Assembly: GCA_027946365.1 (NCBI GenBank)
Contig: JAPEUQ010000004.1
Coordinates: forward strand, 3,038,001-3,102,000
Length of the DNA stretch: 64,000 bases
Source of the DNA: Kalmusia sp. IMI 367209
Taxonomy: Eukaryota > Ascomycota > Dothideomycetes > Pleosporales > Didymosphaeriaceae
Reading direction: 5' to 3'
Part shown: positions 45,132 to 60,760 of the stretch, piece by piece
Layout of the letters: the number at the start of each line of letters is the position of its first letter
Numbering within the stretch: the first letter of the stretch is position 1
The notes under the pieces: model-generated
Told to the model about the DNA's origin: nothing
What the model saw: only the letters and a program-made list of their open reading frames with translations
Databases searched by the model: none
Made by a program: the position numbers and the translations under genes

Positions 45132-47694
45132 TACTGAATGCTCCGAGGAGTAGGTGTGGGTACTATGAGCTGTGTAAGTGCTTCAAGTTAGAAGGGAGAT
45201 CAATCCATCCCGAGATGCGGCGCATATGTTTATACATCATGAAGACAAGGGGCGCGTTGTATTGTCACTAATGAGTAACTTTGTGGTACAATACGAAAGT
45301 GGTGAGGCATTCGTGAGGTTGACACACGGGGCTTAGCGGCAGGTGACGTAGTCAGCTCGTATTTCGCATTCGTTTCGCGTATCAAATCCCGATGATTGGA
45401 CGACATCATCTGTTCGATACCGTTGGTCTCAGGATTACTTTTCGCGGCTTCTGGATGTGGAGGCAGTGTCTCCTCATGAAAGGCTTTTGACCCTTGGAAG
45501 CTGACCCTGGCTGCGGTGCTAAAACTTCCCCCGGCAAAGCAAGAAGTAGTTTCAAGACTCATTAGACAGCGAATACATGATCTCAAGCTATTTGTGAAAG
45601 TGTTGACAGGTATTGTTTCATTAAGAACTCGACATCACGAATACCATTCGATGGTCGGGTGAAGTTGGTCGACAGGAGAATTCCAAGTCAAGAATTCTAT
45701 CATCACATGTGATCTGAAGAAAACTGCTCTATCATTTACTCGATTGCTCGCTCGACCACGCGGATTGCGTAAGGTGCAGCTCACGGAATGTTCCGGCAAA
45801 TTACGCTAGACATGAGTTGTAGGCATGGCGAGATTCCTGACTCTGATGGGAATAAGCATGCTACATACGGGAGTTTAAGCAAATGTAATTGTTCTTGGCA
45901 TAGACCTCGAAGACATGACGAAGTAGGAGTAGGAGACGGCTTTGATCTTGAGGAACATACATAAATTAAAATATGGTAGATCCTGCACAAAGGATCACCG
46001 CCGGTCAGATCGGCTACTCTAATGCGCTTAGCATGAGTTCAGCTTCTTCGACTGCTGAAGATGTGGCGCTCGCCCATTGCATCATCGACGGCAATCAAAT
46101 ACCACACTTTGATTCGCATGAACAATGACATCTTGGTATGTATCGCTTCCCCAAATTTGTGAAGGGAGCGTGTCTTCTATTTGCAGATGTTAGCGTATAC
46201 GACGCTTGTTGCAGAGACGCGCCTTCCTTTTATGATCGTTTCTGCCTCAAACACCGATATGTAGCCTATCTTTTTTTCTCGCCTCTCACCTCTCAAATTT
46301 CACTAGCTTTGCTTGATATGTCCTAGGAAAGGACGTGTTATTTGTGTAGAGTGCAACCTCGTGACATATTGCTGCAAAGGTTGTCAGAGGAAGACACACA
46401 TCACAATGCCATGTGCAACAGTTGGAAAGGATACTAGGAGCGTCTAGAAGATTGATACTATCGAGTAATATACTTTTCCAACTGTTCTGAAACATTTTAT
46501 GCGAGTGACTCCTGCCCTTGATTCTTGTGGTTCCCTTTCTGGTCGAATAAGGTAGAAGATGGCGACGAGTACAAAGTGCCCTTGCTCTCGACGTGGTATG
46601 ACAGGTTCAGGGAATTCCTCGTAATCTATAAAAACTGATTTACAGTCAACAATGTCCTTTGCTGACCCCTCCGCCATCTTACCCACAACATACTTGCTCA
46701 GAGGCGATTCCTAGACTGGAACAAAACAAGTAAATTCTGACCTGTGCAACTCAAAGCTCAGCAAGATGTCCAAGGGACTAGTCATTGCATTTGGCTTCCA
46801 AGGAGAGAAGCAGTGCTGCCAGGAAAGTATCAACTAAGACTTGTTTCTCCGGCATCAATCACATATTATGGATCATCGATACTACTATCTATGTAGCTGC
46901 AACCTTCTATCTAGAAATGTCACTACATAATCCTCGATCCGTCGGTAGTCTTCCACTTCTTCTTCCGGTCCCACCAAACGTGTCATTTCCTCGAAATGGC
47001 AGTCCATTATAATGTTGACAAAAAGGATCTCGCAATTATGCGAATTGACGCATAGCCAGCCAGTCACATGCGAGTTTCACGTTAGACTTGGCAAAAGGGT
47101 GCAGGCCGCAGCACGGCCCAGAATTCTCTTCGCATTTCAATTCTTTTCGAAAGCTCTTCACGCATTCACATATTCGTCTATCGTGGTCCGATAGGGTATA
47201 TTCGACCAATAGTTGGATTGAATCATGGCTAAGCACGGGTAAGCGGATTCTAAGGTTTGACTTCTGGTCTAGCGTCTTTGGTGCGGATTACGGACCCCAC
47301 GATTCCTCGCTACTTCGTCCTAGCGAGGACTGGCGTTAGTCCTGGAGATGGGCGAATGTGAATGCTCTATGGCGTCCAAGAGGCGCACGAAGGCGTGGCA
47401 GAGTGTGGTCGCACAAATTCTTCATGCAGCTGGGCTGAACGAAAGCCACCCATGCACGATATGCCACGAAAAGACATTGAAAATCTCCTATAGGATCTCA
47501 CCGTCCGTGCGCCTTGGCTGTCGGTGGTCCCCTTTTTTCGGCTCTTTGCGGCGCGATACGATACCCCGTGTTTTTGATTTAAAGTCTGGAGACTGCCAGG
47601 GGTACGAAAAGATGAACGCGCGCTTTCACACATCCCAGCTAAACTGCCATCGACAATGCCCTGGCCGCACCAAACTCTAGACGATCGATAGAAC
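45132..47694. other. 2.5 kb without a firm gene; several weak candidates
   Basis: Weak candidates: a 109-codon minus frame from 45562 (MSLETTSCFAGGSFSTAA...), a 51-codon plus frame 45973-46128, and a string of short open stretches on the minus strand between 47236 and 46444 (EEMTRLVGPEEEVEDYRRIE, PEKQVLVDTFLAALLLSL, SVFIDYEEFPEPVIPRREQG). The last three look protein-like but I could not join them by phase-correct introns. No repeat or RNA gene noticed. Confidence 0.35.
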
Positions 47695-49043
47695 ATGCTG
47701 CCGCGCCTTTTCCGATGGCGCTCCCCAAGGTTCCAAATTACAGTGGTGATCCTGCTCGGCCTCGGGCTTGAACTCCTCTTCCACCAGTATTATTACCACG
47801 TTCCTCGGCCATCAGAGACTTTAGATGCCGTTTTCCAAGTAGGATGTAAAGAGCCGGATACGTCCGCGCCGCGCGAAAATGCGGCGATTATCATGCTAGC
47901 GCGGAACGAGGATTTGGAGAGCGCGATCTCATCACTACGAAGCCTAGAAGATCATTTCAACCGTTGGTTTCACTATCCTATCGTATTCATGAACAATGAA
48001 GCGTTCAGCGACGAATTTAAGAAGGCGGTAGGGGATGTCGTGAGCGGGGAGACGAAGTTTGAAGTCGTCGGGAAGGAGTTTTTCGGTTACCCGGAATGGA
48101 TGGATGAGGAAGAGGGGAAAAAGCAAGTGCAGGCATTGACCAATATTCACAAGGGGAATATGGAGAGCTACCACCACATGTGTCGGTTTTATTCTGGGTT
48201 AGACGATCTCGATAGTCTTTGCAGAATTTCTCTAACAGGCCCAACAGCAAATTTTACGATGTGCCAGCACTGAAGTCATATAAATGGTACTGGCGCGTGG
48301 AACCGCACGTGCAGTTCTCCTGCGCCATAACATACGACCCATTCGTCGCAATGGCAAAGAGTAAAAAGAAATACGGCTACACGATCGCGCTCTGGGAACT
48401 CGACAATACGGTGCCCGAACTATTCCGGGCCGTAAGCGAATTCAAGGAGCAAAAGCGCATTCGCGACTCGTCGCTTTGGAAGTCTTTTGTTCGGCCTGCT
48501 TGGGTACCGTTCCCCTTCCGATGGTTGTCCGCTGGGCAACCGCTGCATGATAGCTCGGGTGACCGATGGAATCTCTGCCATTTTTGGAGTAATTTTGAGA
48601 TTGGGGACCTGGACTTCTTTCGCAGTGAGGAACATCGCGAGTTCTTCGAGTACCTAGATAGGAAAGGCGGATTCTATTCTGAAAGAGTGCGTCAATTCCT
48701 CATGAACACGACTGCTAAAGCGCTGACATAATTTTAGTGGGGCGATGCATCTGTCCATGCCTTCGCAGCAGCCTTACTTCTGAAGCCGGAAGAGCTCCAT
48801 CATTTCCACGACTTTGGATATTTTCACGACCCGTGGGTTGTAGCGCCTGCCAATGCACCTGGTCTACAGCTCCCGGACTCGCAAGTCCTAGGTCCTTTTA
48901 ATGAATATGTGGTGGAAGGTGAGGATGGTGGTGTAGGGTGCCGGTGCGAACGCAAGCAGATCAGGAATTTCCAGAACTGGTGTATGAACAGGATTCAACG
49001 AGCGACTAATCCAACACCATGGCCGAATAAGATGTGGCAATAA
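47695..49043 (+). CDS. Alpha-1,2-mannosyltransferase, GT15 (Kre2/Mnt1/Ktr family)
   Basis: Three exons, 415 residues: 47695-48197, 48248-48686, 48738-49043; introns 50 nt (gttaga...cccaacag) and 51 nt (gtgcgt...attttag), all phases agree. A type II Golgi enzyme layout: short basic N-terminus, membrane anchor at ~14-31, then the lumenal domain. Family marks in order: NAAIIMLARNEDLESAISSL, HYPIVFMNNE, ESYHHMCRFYSGKFYD (rebuilt across intron 1), WYWRVEPHVQFSCAITYDPF with the conserved Glu, CHFWSNFEIG, and YSERWGDASVHAFAAALLL (rebuilt across intron 2). GT15 enzymes add alpha-1,2-mannose from GDP-mannose to O- and N-glycans in the Golgi, contributing to cell-wall mannoproteins. The two introns fall inside conserved motifs, which confirms the splice sites. 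Confidence 0.92.
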
Positions 49044-49492
49044 GGAGCGAATCAATTGTTGATCTTGAATAAAATAAATTAGAGAGGACTTGTCAACAAA
49101 GCTACAGTACTAGAAAGTGAAAACGCAGAGTCAGTATAGGTAGAGTAGCTGAACGGCATTCGATTAAGGCATAGGCACGGGCATTGAGATAATCTATGCT
49201 TTCCGAGTTACTTCTCCAGTAGCAAGATAATAACCCAGTCTGATATGCACGTGAACCACTCAATGCAATCACCACATTCGATCGCGATTACCAGCATCCT
49301 TCGCAAGTATACTGTCTATCCATGACTGTCACACGGTATCGTCAACATCATCCCAAACCCAATTTGGAAACATTGCCCCTCATCATCAAAACTATAGGGA
49401 GATTCGCACGCCATTTTTTTTCACTACAGTCTACCATCATCCATATAGACAAAAGGATGGTTGGATCTGCCTCAGCCAGACACACACAGGAC
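49044..49492. other. Intergenic between convergent genes
   Basis: Nothing recognised; transcripts from both sides probably end here. Confidence 0.5.
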
Positions 49493-50380
49493 TTACAACG
49501 GCTCTCCATTGTCCCAACCACGAAACGGATAAAAGCGTGGGTAAAGGTGGACTGTGACCTTCTGCATCTTTTCTGCAAATGACTCCCTCAGCCACTTACC
49601 GAAATCGCGGAGGACCTGCAATTGATTACCGTTGACTCTACAAAAAGGGTGGACGATGCCGCTGATATAGACGTGCGTCAGGCTCTTGCACCCCAGCATC
49701 GGCTCCAGCTTCCAAACGTCTAGGAATGCATCCAACGAGAGCGGACGCGGCCACTCGCCATCGTTATCGTACGTTATGATATTGTGGACGTGGAAAGTCA
49801 TGCCCACACGAGAGAGGTTCGGACATTGAAGCATCAGGTCAACATCCGGGTTTGTTGCATTGGCTGGCACATCGCGATAGAAGTTATACCAGTGCATTTG
49901 GGGGAAGTGGAGGTCGTGCACGGAGGTAAAGCCATCGGGGAAAGTGGCAAGGAATTGCCCGAACCATGGCGCGATCTTGACAGGCTGTTTCCTATTAGAC
50001 TTGATAGTCACGCGTGTAGTCGTTTTTAGCATATGAACCACGACTTCGCCGCGCATCTGGTGGCTCGTGAGCGCAAGGTTAGGCAGCCACTTTGGGAACA
50101 TGGTGTTTGGTAATTCTTCTTCGCTGGCCTTGTCGCAGATGATGAGCTCTTCGGGCCAGTTGCAGCGCTCCCGGCTGAAGCCATCGTAGTCGATGGTCGC
50201 GAATTTCATGTCCTCCTCGATTTCCTCAAGCAAGTTCCACTCAATGATCTCGGCACGCACTTCGGCTGGAAAGCGCATGAAGTCGATGGATGGCTCTTCG
50301 AGAATGATTTCCATACCGTCAACCTGTTGGAGAACAGCCCTGGTCTCAGTGAGCTCTCCAGCGAAATTGCTGTCATTCAT
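49493..50380 (-). CDS. F-box/2EXR-like fungal protein, uncharacterised
   Basis: Single exon, 295 residues, ATG at 50380. Near the N-terminus (~34-50) FMRFPAEVRAEIIEWNLL resembles the short F-box-like LP-x-E-[LV]R-x-x-I motif of the fungal 2EXR/F-box families. It is followed by LPNLALTSHQMRGEVVVHML (~103-122), a common second block in these proteins. The rest alternates strands and helices (FTSVHDLHFPQMHWYNFY, CPNLSRVGMTFHVHNI, CKSLTHVYISGIVHPF), compatible with degenerate leucine-rich repeats. No membrane segment. A substrate-adaptor role for ubiquitin ligases is possible for true F-box proteins, not shown here. Confidence 0.65.
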   Translation of the reverse strand: MNDSNFAGELTETRAVLQQVDGMEIILEEPSIDFMRFPAEVRAEIIEWNLLEEIEEDMKFATIDYDGFSRERCNWPEELIICDKASEEELPNTMFPKWLPNLALTSHQMRGEVVVHMLKTTTRVTIKSNRKQPVKIAPWFGQFLATFPDGFTSVHDLHFPQMHWYNFYRDVPANATNPDVDLMLQCPNLSRVGMTFHVHNIITYDNDGEWPRPLSLDAFLDVWKLEPMLGCKSLTHVYISGIVHPFCRVNGNQLQVLRDFGKWLRESFAEKMQKVTVHLYPRFYPFRGWDNGEPL

Positions 50381-52629
50381 TGCTGCGACAGTGGCTTGGA
50401 CTGAAGGATTGAGTGCAGTCTTGATATAGAAGGTGGCGGTTGAGAATTGAACAAAGTAGGAACTGCGTGTGGTATGCGGTATTGAGATGCACGATTATGG
50501 TTGTAATGGGTGGAATTGGGATGCCTAGGAATATATATACGATGCAAGCTCGTCCCGAACCCCCCTCATTAAGGGAGCACAACGTATGATCAAGGTAGAT
50601 GGTATATAATGTGACGCAATGTGAATTCACAACTGAATAGGGCTAGAAGTATGCTTTTGACTTAATCAGCTTGCGCTTTGAATAAGTAAAGTGATATACT
50701 TACAGTGTGCCACAATGGCTCAAAGAATCTCTAGTCAAATAAAGCTTCCTACCGGTCATCATCGGCGGGAAGCTTCGTTTTGTTTTGTTTAGACATTGTG
50801 AATGTCTAATAAACCGATTTATCGTGACCCAGGAATTCGGAGAATACACATCCTTCCGCTGTTTTGGCATCTCGTCGGCACCGAGCAAAGCAAAAAGCAT
50901 GGTGTGCGACGGACGCGACTGTCTTATATCGGAAAGCAGTGCATCTAATCTAAGACCTAGTCTCAGCGCATTAAATATTCTCATATCCTTCTTGTGGTCG
51001 AGCTGAGTCATAGCTCTCGAACAAAGACAAAGGAACCGGGTGAATCAGCGAAAAGACATGTGACAATGCCTTCCAAAGTCAGCGAAATTATCAACTACAA
51101 GAACCAAAAAACTTACTTGCAAGACTTCAATGGCTTCTTTTAAATTTGCCTTGAAAATTATCCCGTACCGGTTCTTGCGGTTCATCCGACGATGCATGAC
51201 ATCATGTCGTTTTGCTTAGAAACATGCATATACACAGATCGGTTAACCGCTACGCATTCAACGCCGGTAAGCATCATGAAAGGATATGAGCAGTGCGAGG
51301 AGTATACTCGGGGTGTCGATAGTGGAAATGGAAGGGCGACTTAGACCGAAGAAAGGGGCGACATGCAAGCAATTCAAGAAAGTTGCTGTGGTATTCAAGC
51401 ATTTTCAGTTTATATTTATCGACTCAGATCTTATTTTGGTTGTTTCCAAGCAAATAAACCTGCCCATTTAATCAGTAATAGCTGGGAGGACCGTTTTATC
51501 AAATAGCTAGTCTCTACCTATCTTACGTGACTATGAGCGAACCCAAGTTTGATTAGTCAATAACATGGCGAATGCTGACTCTGCCGTGCATTGAGACCCT
51601 CAAATCTGCACTCAAGATGAGTGGAAATCTAGTATGCGCTCAAGCAGGTACCCGTCAAGATCCACGGTTGAGCTCGATCCTAGCACACCAACTTGCCAGA
51701 TTTCTCGCTCGACCACATGTCGTACCAGGTTCGAAGTCTGCCTACTTCTGCTGTTCGATATTTTGCAAAGTCCGAAAGAAATTGGTGTCCCAAGCGCTCT
51801 TATGCTCCCTACACTCTCGAATGCTCTTGCCTAGCACATGCAGACAGAAGCGTCGATGCAAACACACACATGAAGGCCGGAGCAATCTCAACAAGCCAAT
51901 TCCTGGGTACTCCCAAAACGTCCTGGCGCCGTCCGTGGGCACCGATGTGCTGGAACGCCGACAAGACGGGGGCTCGGTCCTCCTCCGACCGAAGCGCACC
52001 GCACGCTCAACAAGAAGCAACATCGGTTATACAAAGGAAAGAGTGGCTTTGTATACATGCTGAAACGGTACTGGCGTTCCCGGGAGCGAGCGCGGAGTTT
52101 TCTCCTCTGCGACCCGAGAGGGCGCACTAGCGCCAACGGTTCTCCGCAAATCCCGTCAACGTGGTCGCGAAGGCTTGCTACCAAAGCACCCCTCGCTGAT
52201 TAGCACTGCATGCAACCTCCGATCATGCTGCCCTGGACAGCGACGGGCTCCAGATGCGGTCTCGTTGACGCTGTGATGGAGGATCCCTAGATGACTGCGC
52301 GGATGCGGAATGGTTCGTTCCTGCTGGGGGACGTTCCTGCGCTGTAGCGTTATCGATTGTGGAGGTAGCGTTCGGGAAAGCAGGAAGTTCCCTGGGCGGA
52401 AATAGAATGGAGTACGATGAGCAGTGGGAGAGGGCTAGTCAGGCTGGTGGCGGTCGATGATGGCTTGTTCGATGTTTTGGGGGTTAGACAGGTTGGACGA
52501 GGTGTGTATAAAGTCTGGGAGGTGACCGGGTGCAAGATGGCATTGCTTTGGTTCTCAATTTTTCGAGAATTTTCTGACACCAGTGCCTTCTATACATTCT
52601 TCCGCCTGCAGTGTTCTCGTGCTGTCATA
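50381..52629. other. Intergenic, no gene recognised
   Basis: About 2.2 kb. Frames at 51.6-52.2 kb are short and overlap on both strands without motifs. Close to the CFEM-like gene a TATA-like tgtataaag lies at about 52504-52512, some 120 bases before its ATG. Confidence 0.45.
52504..52512 (+). promoter_or_regulatory. TATA-like element upstream of the CFEM-like gene
   Basis: The sequence tgtataaag lies about 120 bases before the ATG at 52630. Position and sequence suit a fungal TATA box; no experimental support. Confidence 0.3.
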
Positions 52630-53217
52630 ATGAAGCTTTCCGTCGTCGCTCTCCTTTCCACTGTTGCCTTCACTACAGCACAGCGAACCTACAACGTCAC
52701 AACAGCGCTTCTGCCGGGACAGCTTCATAAGTACAAGTGTTTGTAGGTACCAGCTATCTACTGATATCTATCTTCAGTGACTGACACGTCTGTGAAGGAC
52801 CACTGAGCGTTGGCTATCCGAGTTCAACATCCCCGAATGCCTCAAAGAATGCACCAAGAAGGCGAACCGGGAAGACGGCTGCGCCTACGATGACTTCGCC
52901 TGCCACAGCATCAACTACCAGGCATACTCTGACGTGAGCTCTCGCACCACCTCCAAGTTGATATCCGAAAGCCAGACGCTAACGCAACGAAGATCGTCGA
53001 GCCTTGCGCATTCCCTCCGCAGATGGGCGGCCACGGCAACTGCACGATTGCCGAACTGGGAGCCGTCCGCCCCATCGTTACCGACTCGGTCAACTTCTTC
53101 AATGCGACACTCTACGCGGCATACGCGCACAAGTCTTGCAAGCAGCGGTTGAGCATCATCAAGACATTGAAGATTGTCTCGGATGAGATGACAGTCATCT
53201 CTTATAAGAAGAAATAA
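52630..53217 (+). CDS. Small secreted CFEM-like Cys-rich protein
   Basis: Three exons: 52630-52742, 52798-52933, 52993-53217; introns 55 nt (gtaggt...gtgaag, CTGAC branch) and 59 nt (gtgagc...acgaag, CTAAC branch). 157 residues. Signal peptide MKLSVVALLSTVAFTTAQ. The mature part reads IPECLKECTKKANREDGC, AYDDFACHS, IVEPCAFP and GHGNCTIAEL: C-x3-C, C, an Asp before the next Cys, then two spaced Cys, close to the CFEM domain (PxCxxxC...D...C...C...C). The usual CxC pair is a single Cys here, so it is a divergent member. A further Cys (HKSCKQ) lies near the C-terminus. No GPI signal is obvious; the tail is Lys-rich. CFEM proteins act at the fungal surface, some in haem capture or host interaction; role here unknown. 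Confidence 0.65.
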
Positions 53218-57183
<3,966 letters not shown>

Positions 57184-57447
57184 AGACGAAGGCAGAGCGA
57201 TCGGAGAATGCATGTGCCGTGATTACCAATACAAATTATGAGCCCAAATGAAATGAATTCAATTGTTCACACTCCCCCAAATTTGTGTTCGTGATGTTCG
57301 AGTTTCTTCTGCAGTGACGGATTAGCTCTTGTCTCCACTTTTTGTGGGGCACTACGTAGTACTACCTGACTTCTCGGTTATTGCTGCTGCCTAGACCAAG
57401 AGCTCTCCACGTCCCTTCACACACACACTCAAGTTTTCAATTCGACC
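57184..57447. other. Intergenic
   Basis: 3' region of katG and promoter of the F-box gene; CA-rich just before the ATG. Confidence 0.45.
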
Positions 57448-58942
57448 ATGTTTCCTCTGCTTTTACTGCCCAACGAATTGATAGCTGCCATAGTTGAATC
57501 AATCTCTGAACACACATCACTCATCGCACTCGCCCAAACGTGCCGCAAGCTACACCTTTTCGCCGAAGCGGAGCTCTTCAAGAGCATATACGTACACAAT
57601 GGGTCACAAGCTCTGCGTCTTGCCGAAGTATTGGCGAAGCGGCCCGCGAGATTCCTGCTTGTTGAGCGACTCGAAGCCACGCCTAGAAGAGATACCTGGC
57701 ACGGCATTGAGCAGATGCCTGATCTTGTGCGAAGCATGGAGAGATTGAAAGAGCTGCGTGTCGAAAGCCCATTGATAAATGAGAGAAGATACCAGAGGTG
57801 GTGGACCGAAGGAAGCATCGGGAAGTATATGGATATGTTCGAGCAAAGCAGTGTTGGAAAACCTCCCTTTGAGAACTTAATTTCGTGTAAGCGGCAGTTT
57901 CCATTGATGCAGATCTCGTTCTCGTCATTTCTTAACAGGATGTTAATCTTTTATGGTAGTTACACTTCACTCACACGGCAGCGAGAGCCGCTGTTACAAT
58001 GTCGACACGATCTTGCCGGTTTTCACCTCGCCTACGCTTAAATATATACACATTTCATGTGCAAATTTCGACCTCAAGGATCGTTTGCTTCCAGAAGAAG
58101 CCCAAACAGGCTACACTCCCCTTGAAACCCTTATACTGGAACGATGCCCTGTGCAAACGATTGAAAATCTGCACAGCATTTTGTCACTTCCGCGTGCTCT
58201 CCGCTCGCTCACCCTACGTCTAAGCCCAGCCGGATATGACCACTTATATTCCATGCTAGGCGCTTTGCAGCAGCAAAGCGAGTCACTCCAGTATCTTTGT
58301 TATATGCAAGTTTCAGAGGAATCCAGCCGTAGAACAGACCAGCGCAATGTGCAACAATGGGCCTCTGATCATCGATCTAATGCCGCTGCCTTTAGTCGCA
58401 TCTCAAGCGGGCTATCGAGTTTCCAAAAACTCAGAACGCTTGACATCAACTATCGGTCTAATCTGACACGGACCTTGTTCGATTCACGCCTTGCGCCACC
58501 AAACCTACATACCCTTGGCATATCAGGTTTCGCTTACGACTGGGCAAATACATGGCGCAATCTTACTGCGTTCATATCTGAAATTGCAAATTTGAATTCT
58601 TTTATGCATTTGAGGCTGCATACACGACCCTATTGGCAACATCTCGACCAGACGCGCCAAACATTTGCGCATAATGCCTTCAACTTTACGCAGCATCGTG
58701 AAGTGTTGCTACAAATCGCTGAGATACTGAAAAAAAGGAAGGTGAAATTGACGCTTATATGCTGCCACGAAAAGCGTGGGTATATTCCGCCGTACTTGTA
58801 TGGAGAGTCGCAGCCAGAGGCGAGGATTTTGTTCGACAGCGAAAGAAGTTGGTACGAGGGAGACGATGCGGACTTTGATGTACCGCTATACTACCATTCG
58901 CCTGGAGAAGCCGCGATACCCCATGCAATCATGAGTATTTAG
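57448..58942 (+). CDS. F-box protein with leucine-rich C-terminal part
   Basis: Exons 57448-57886 and 57960-58942, 73-nt intron (gtaagc...atggtag), phases agree, 473 residues. The F-box is at the extreme N-terminus: LLLPNELIAAIVESI then SLIALAQTCRKLHLFAEAEL and LFKSIYV. The remainder has spaced leucine/hydrophobic units (LKYIHISCANFDL, LETLILERCPVQTIENL, LRSLTLRLSPAGYDHLYSML, LRTLDINYRSNLTRTLFDS, LHTLGISGFAYDW), typical of LRR-like substrate-recognition domains in fungal F-box proteins. It would recruit targets to an SCF ubiquitin ligase through Skp1. The target is unknown. No membrane segment. Confidence 0.8.
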
Positions 58943-59008
58943 TGACGGTCTGGCGTCATAATGTTCTAGTACTTCTAAACAGTCATACGCAACCGACATC
59001 TATCAAAC
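58943..59008. other. Short gap between convergent genes
   Basis: 66 bases separate the F-box stop (58942) from the chromate-transporter stop (59009). Confidence 0.8.
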
Positions 59009-60760
59009 TCATCTCCCTATAGCACCGTACCAGCATAACCCTAAGACAGCTCCGAGAACAATGGCAATCGCCGGAGGAACATTGAACCACGCGCTTTCTG
59101 CATACGTGATGACAGCAACCACAACCCACCAAGGCTCCAATGCCAGGCTCTGCCCTCGACCGGCCTCTGGCGTAAGATACCCAATCTCCCACAGACGGTA
59201 TACCGCTGTGAATACCAATCCCACGGCAGTCGCGTTCACGCCGCGAAGTAGATCCAAAACCCACTTCTTCCTCCGCAGCACCCGCCAGAAGCTCTGCATA
59301 GCAACCGCCAGCGCCAGCCCAGGAACAAAAATGCCCACAAAGGCCAGGATCGCACCGAATATAGTCGGAAGTCGAGACTTTTGAAGGACCAGGGCACCGA
59401 GATAGACTGCAAAGTTGAAGTTCGGGCCGGGAAAGGCTTGGATGATGGCGAGACCGAGGAGGAAGTCGCGGCTGGACACCCAGCCCGGATCGACGACGTA
59501 GGTGCGGAGCAACGGGATCACGACGGGGCCGCCACCGAAAATGATCGTGCCGGCGAGATACATGTTGGCAAAGAGATTGAGGGCGAGGGGTGGCACTTTA
59601 AGGGCTCCGCGGGTGACTAGAATGATTGTAAAGGATGCTACGGGTCACATGTTAGTAGTTACCATACGATAACCCACTGTAGGAAACGTACCAAAAAACA
59701 TCACAACAATCGCAATCCCGACTCTAATCCGAATAGCGTGAGTCGAAGGACTTTCCCCAAGGGCAACCTGAACTTGCGTACTCCGTGACGCAGCTTCTTC
59801 GCCACCACTCTGTCTCGATGGCCCAGCAGCGGCAGCAGTAGTTCTTTTTTTGCACTCCCAGCTCAGGTATCGATCCCACGTCTCCAAGAGGCACACTCTC
59901 GACTTCTTGTACCTCCTCTGCCACCCCGCCGGTGTCCCGCCTTCTCTGCCTCAACCTTTTCCTCCATCCACGAACCTTCTGCCCTAAGGCCCCATCCCAG
60001 ACCACGGTCGTCAGTCCTCCGAGCGCAATAAGTAACGGAAAGTACCACAAAGCATTATAACAAATGCCCGCACACGCCCCCGCAATAACTAGAATTCTCG
60101 TCAGTCTATCGCGGATAGCTTTCTCCGCTAACTGCACGGCCGCGAGCGCGATGATGCCGACCGTAGACGCATTCAGGCCCGAGAGCAAGGGGTACACGGG
60201 AGAAGGGAGGACGGAGGGCATGTGAGCGACGCCGAGGGAGAGAGCATACATGCCGATTGCACCCGGCAGACTTTCAAAACACGGTATCAATCAGCCCGCA
60301 GAAGAAAAACAGGGAAAATCAAGCGATTTACCTCCACAGCGAGAAAGCCAGCAGCGCAGGCCCGAACCCCGCGTGCAGCAGCGCAAGGCAGAAGACCATC
60401 TTCGTGCTCGCCGGTCCGGGAAGCGCCTGGCATATTGCGAAGAGCTCTTGATACTAAGTTTCCTTCCCCATCAACCAACATACTCTCTTCGTTCGCCTCC
60501 CTACTCCACCTTATATACGTGGAGGTTTCCAAAGATAAAAAAAAATAAACACGGGACTCACAGTCTGCTCGTCAACCCACTTCTGCCCCCCCGCCACGCC
60601 CCTCGACGAACCGCCCGTGCAGAATCTGGAAGTGCACGGGCGGGCCGCCGAAAGCGGTGAATCCGAGGTCCCACGTGCGCGCGAAGACGTCGGCGAGGCG
60701 CACGGCGAGCGAGGCATGGTTTGCGTGAAACGGGGCCGGGTTGGGGTCACGTGCTTGGTG
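59009..60760 (-). CDS. Chromate (CHR-family) transporter with apparent one-base frameshift in exon 1
   Basis: Five exons on the minus strand: about 60760-60562, 60453-60332, 60270-59913, 59809-59692, 59637-59009; introns 108, 61, 103 and 54 nt, all phase-consistent. Two homologous halves, as in fungal CHR proteins. First half: TWDLGFTAFGGPPVHFQILH, then QKWVDEQT/YQELFAICQALPGP; second half: AGTIIFGGGPVVIPLL and LGLAIIQAFPGPNFNFAVYL. Both FGG(G)P and Q-A-x-PGP signatures are intact. About ten membrane helices. Within exon 1 the frame before and after the run of seven G at 60592-60586 differs by one base. No intron fits, so a base is inserted there or misread. No in-frame ATG is seen upstream, so the start is open. 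The family exports chromate in bacteria; the fungal role is less certain. Confidence 0.75.
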
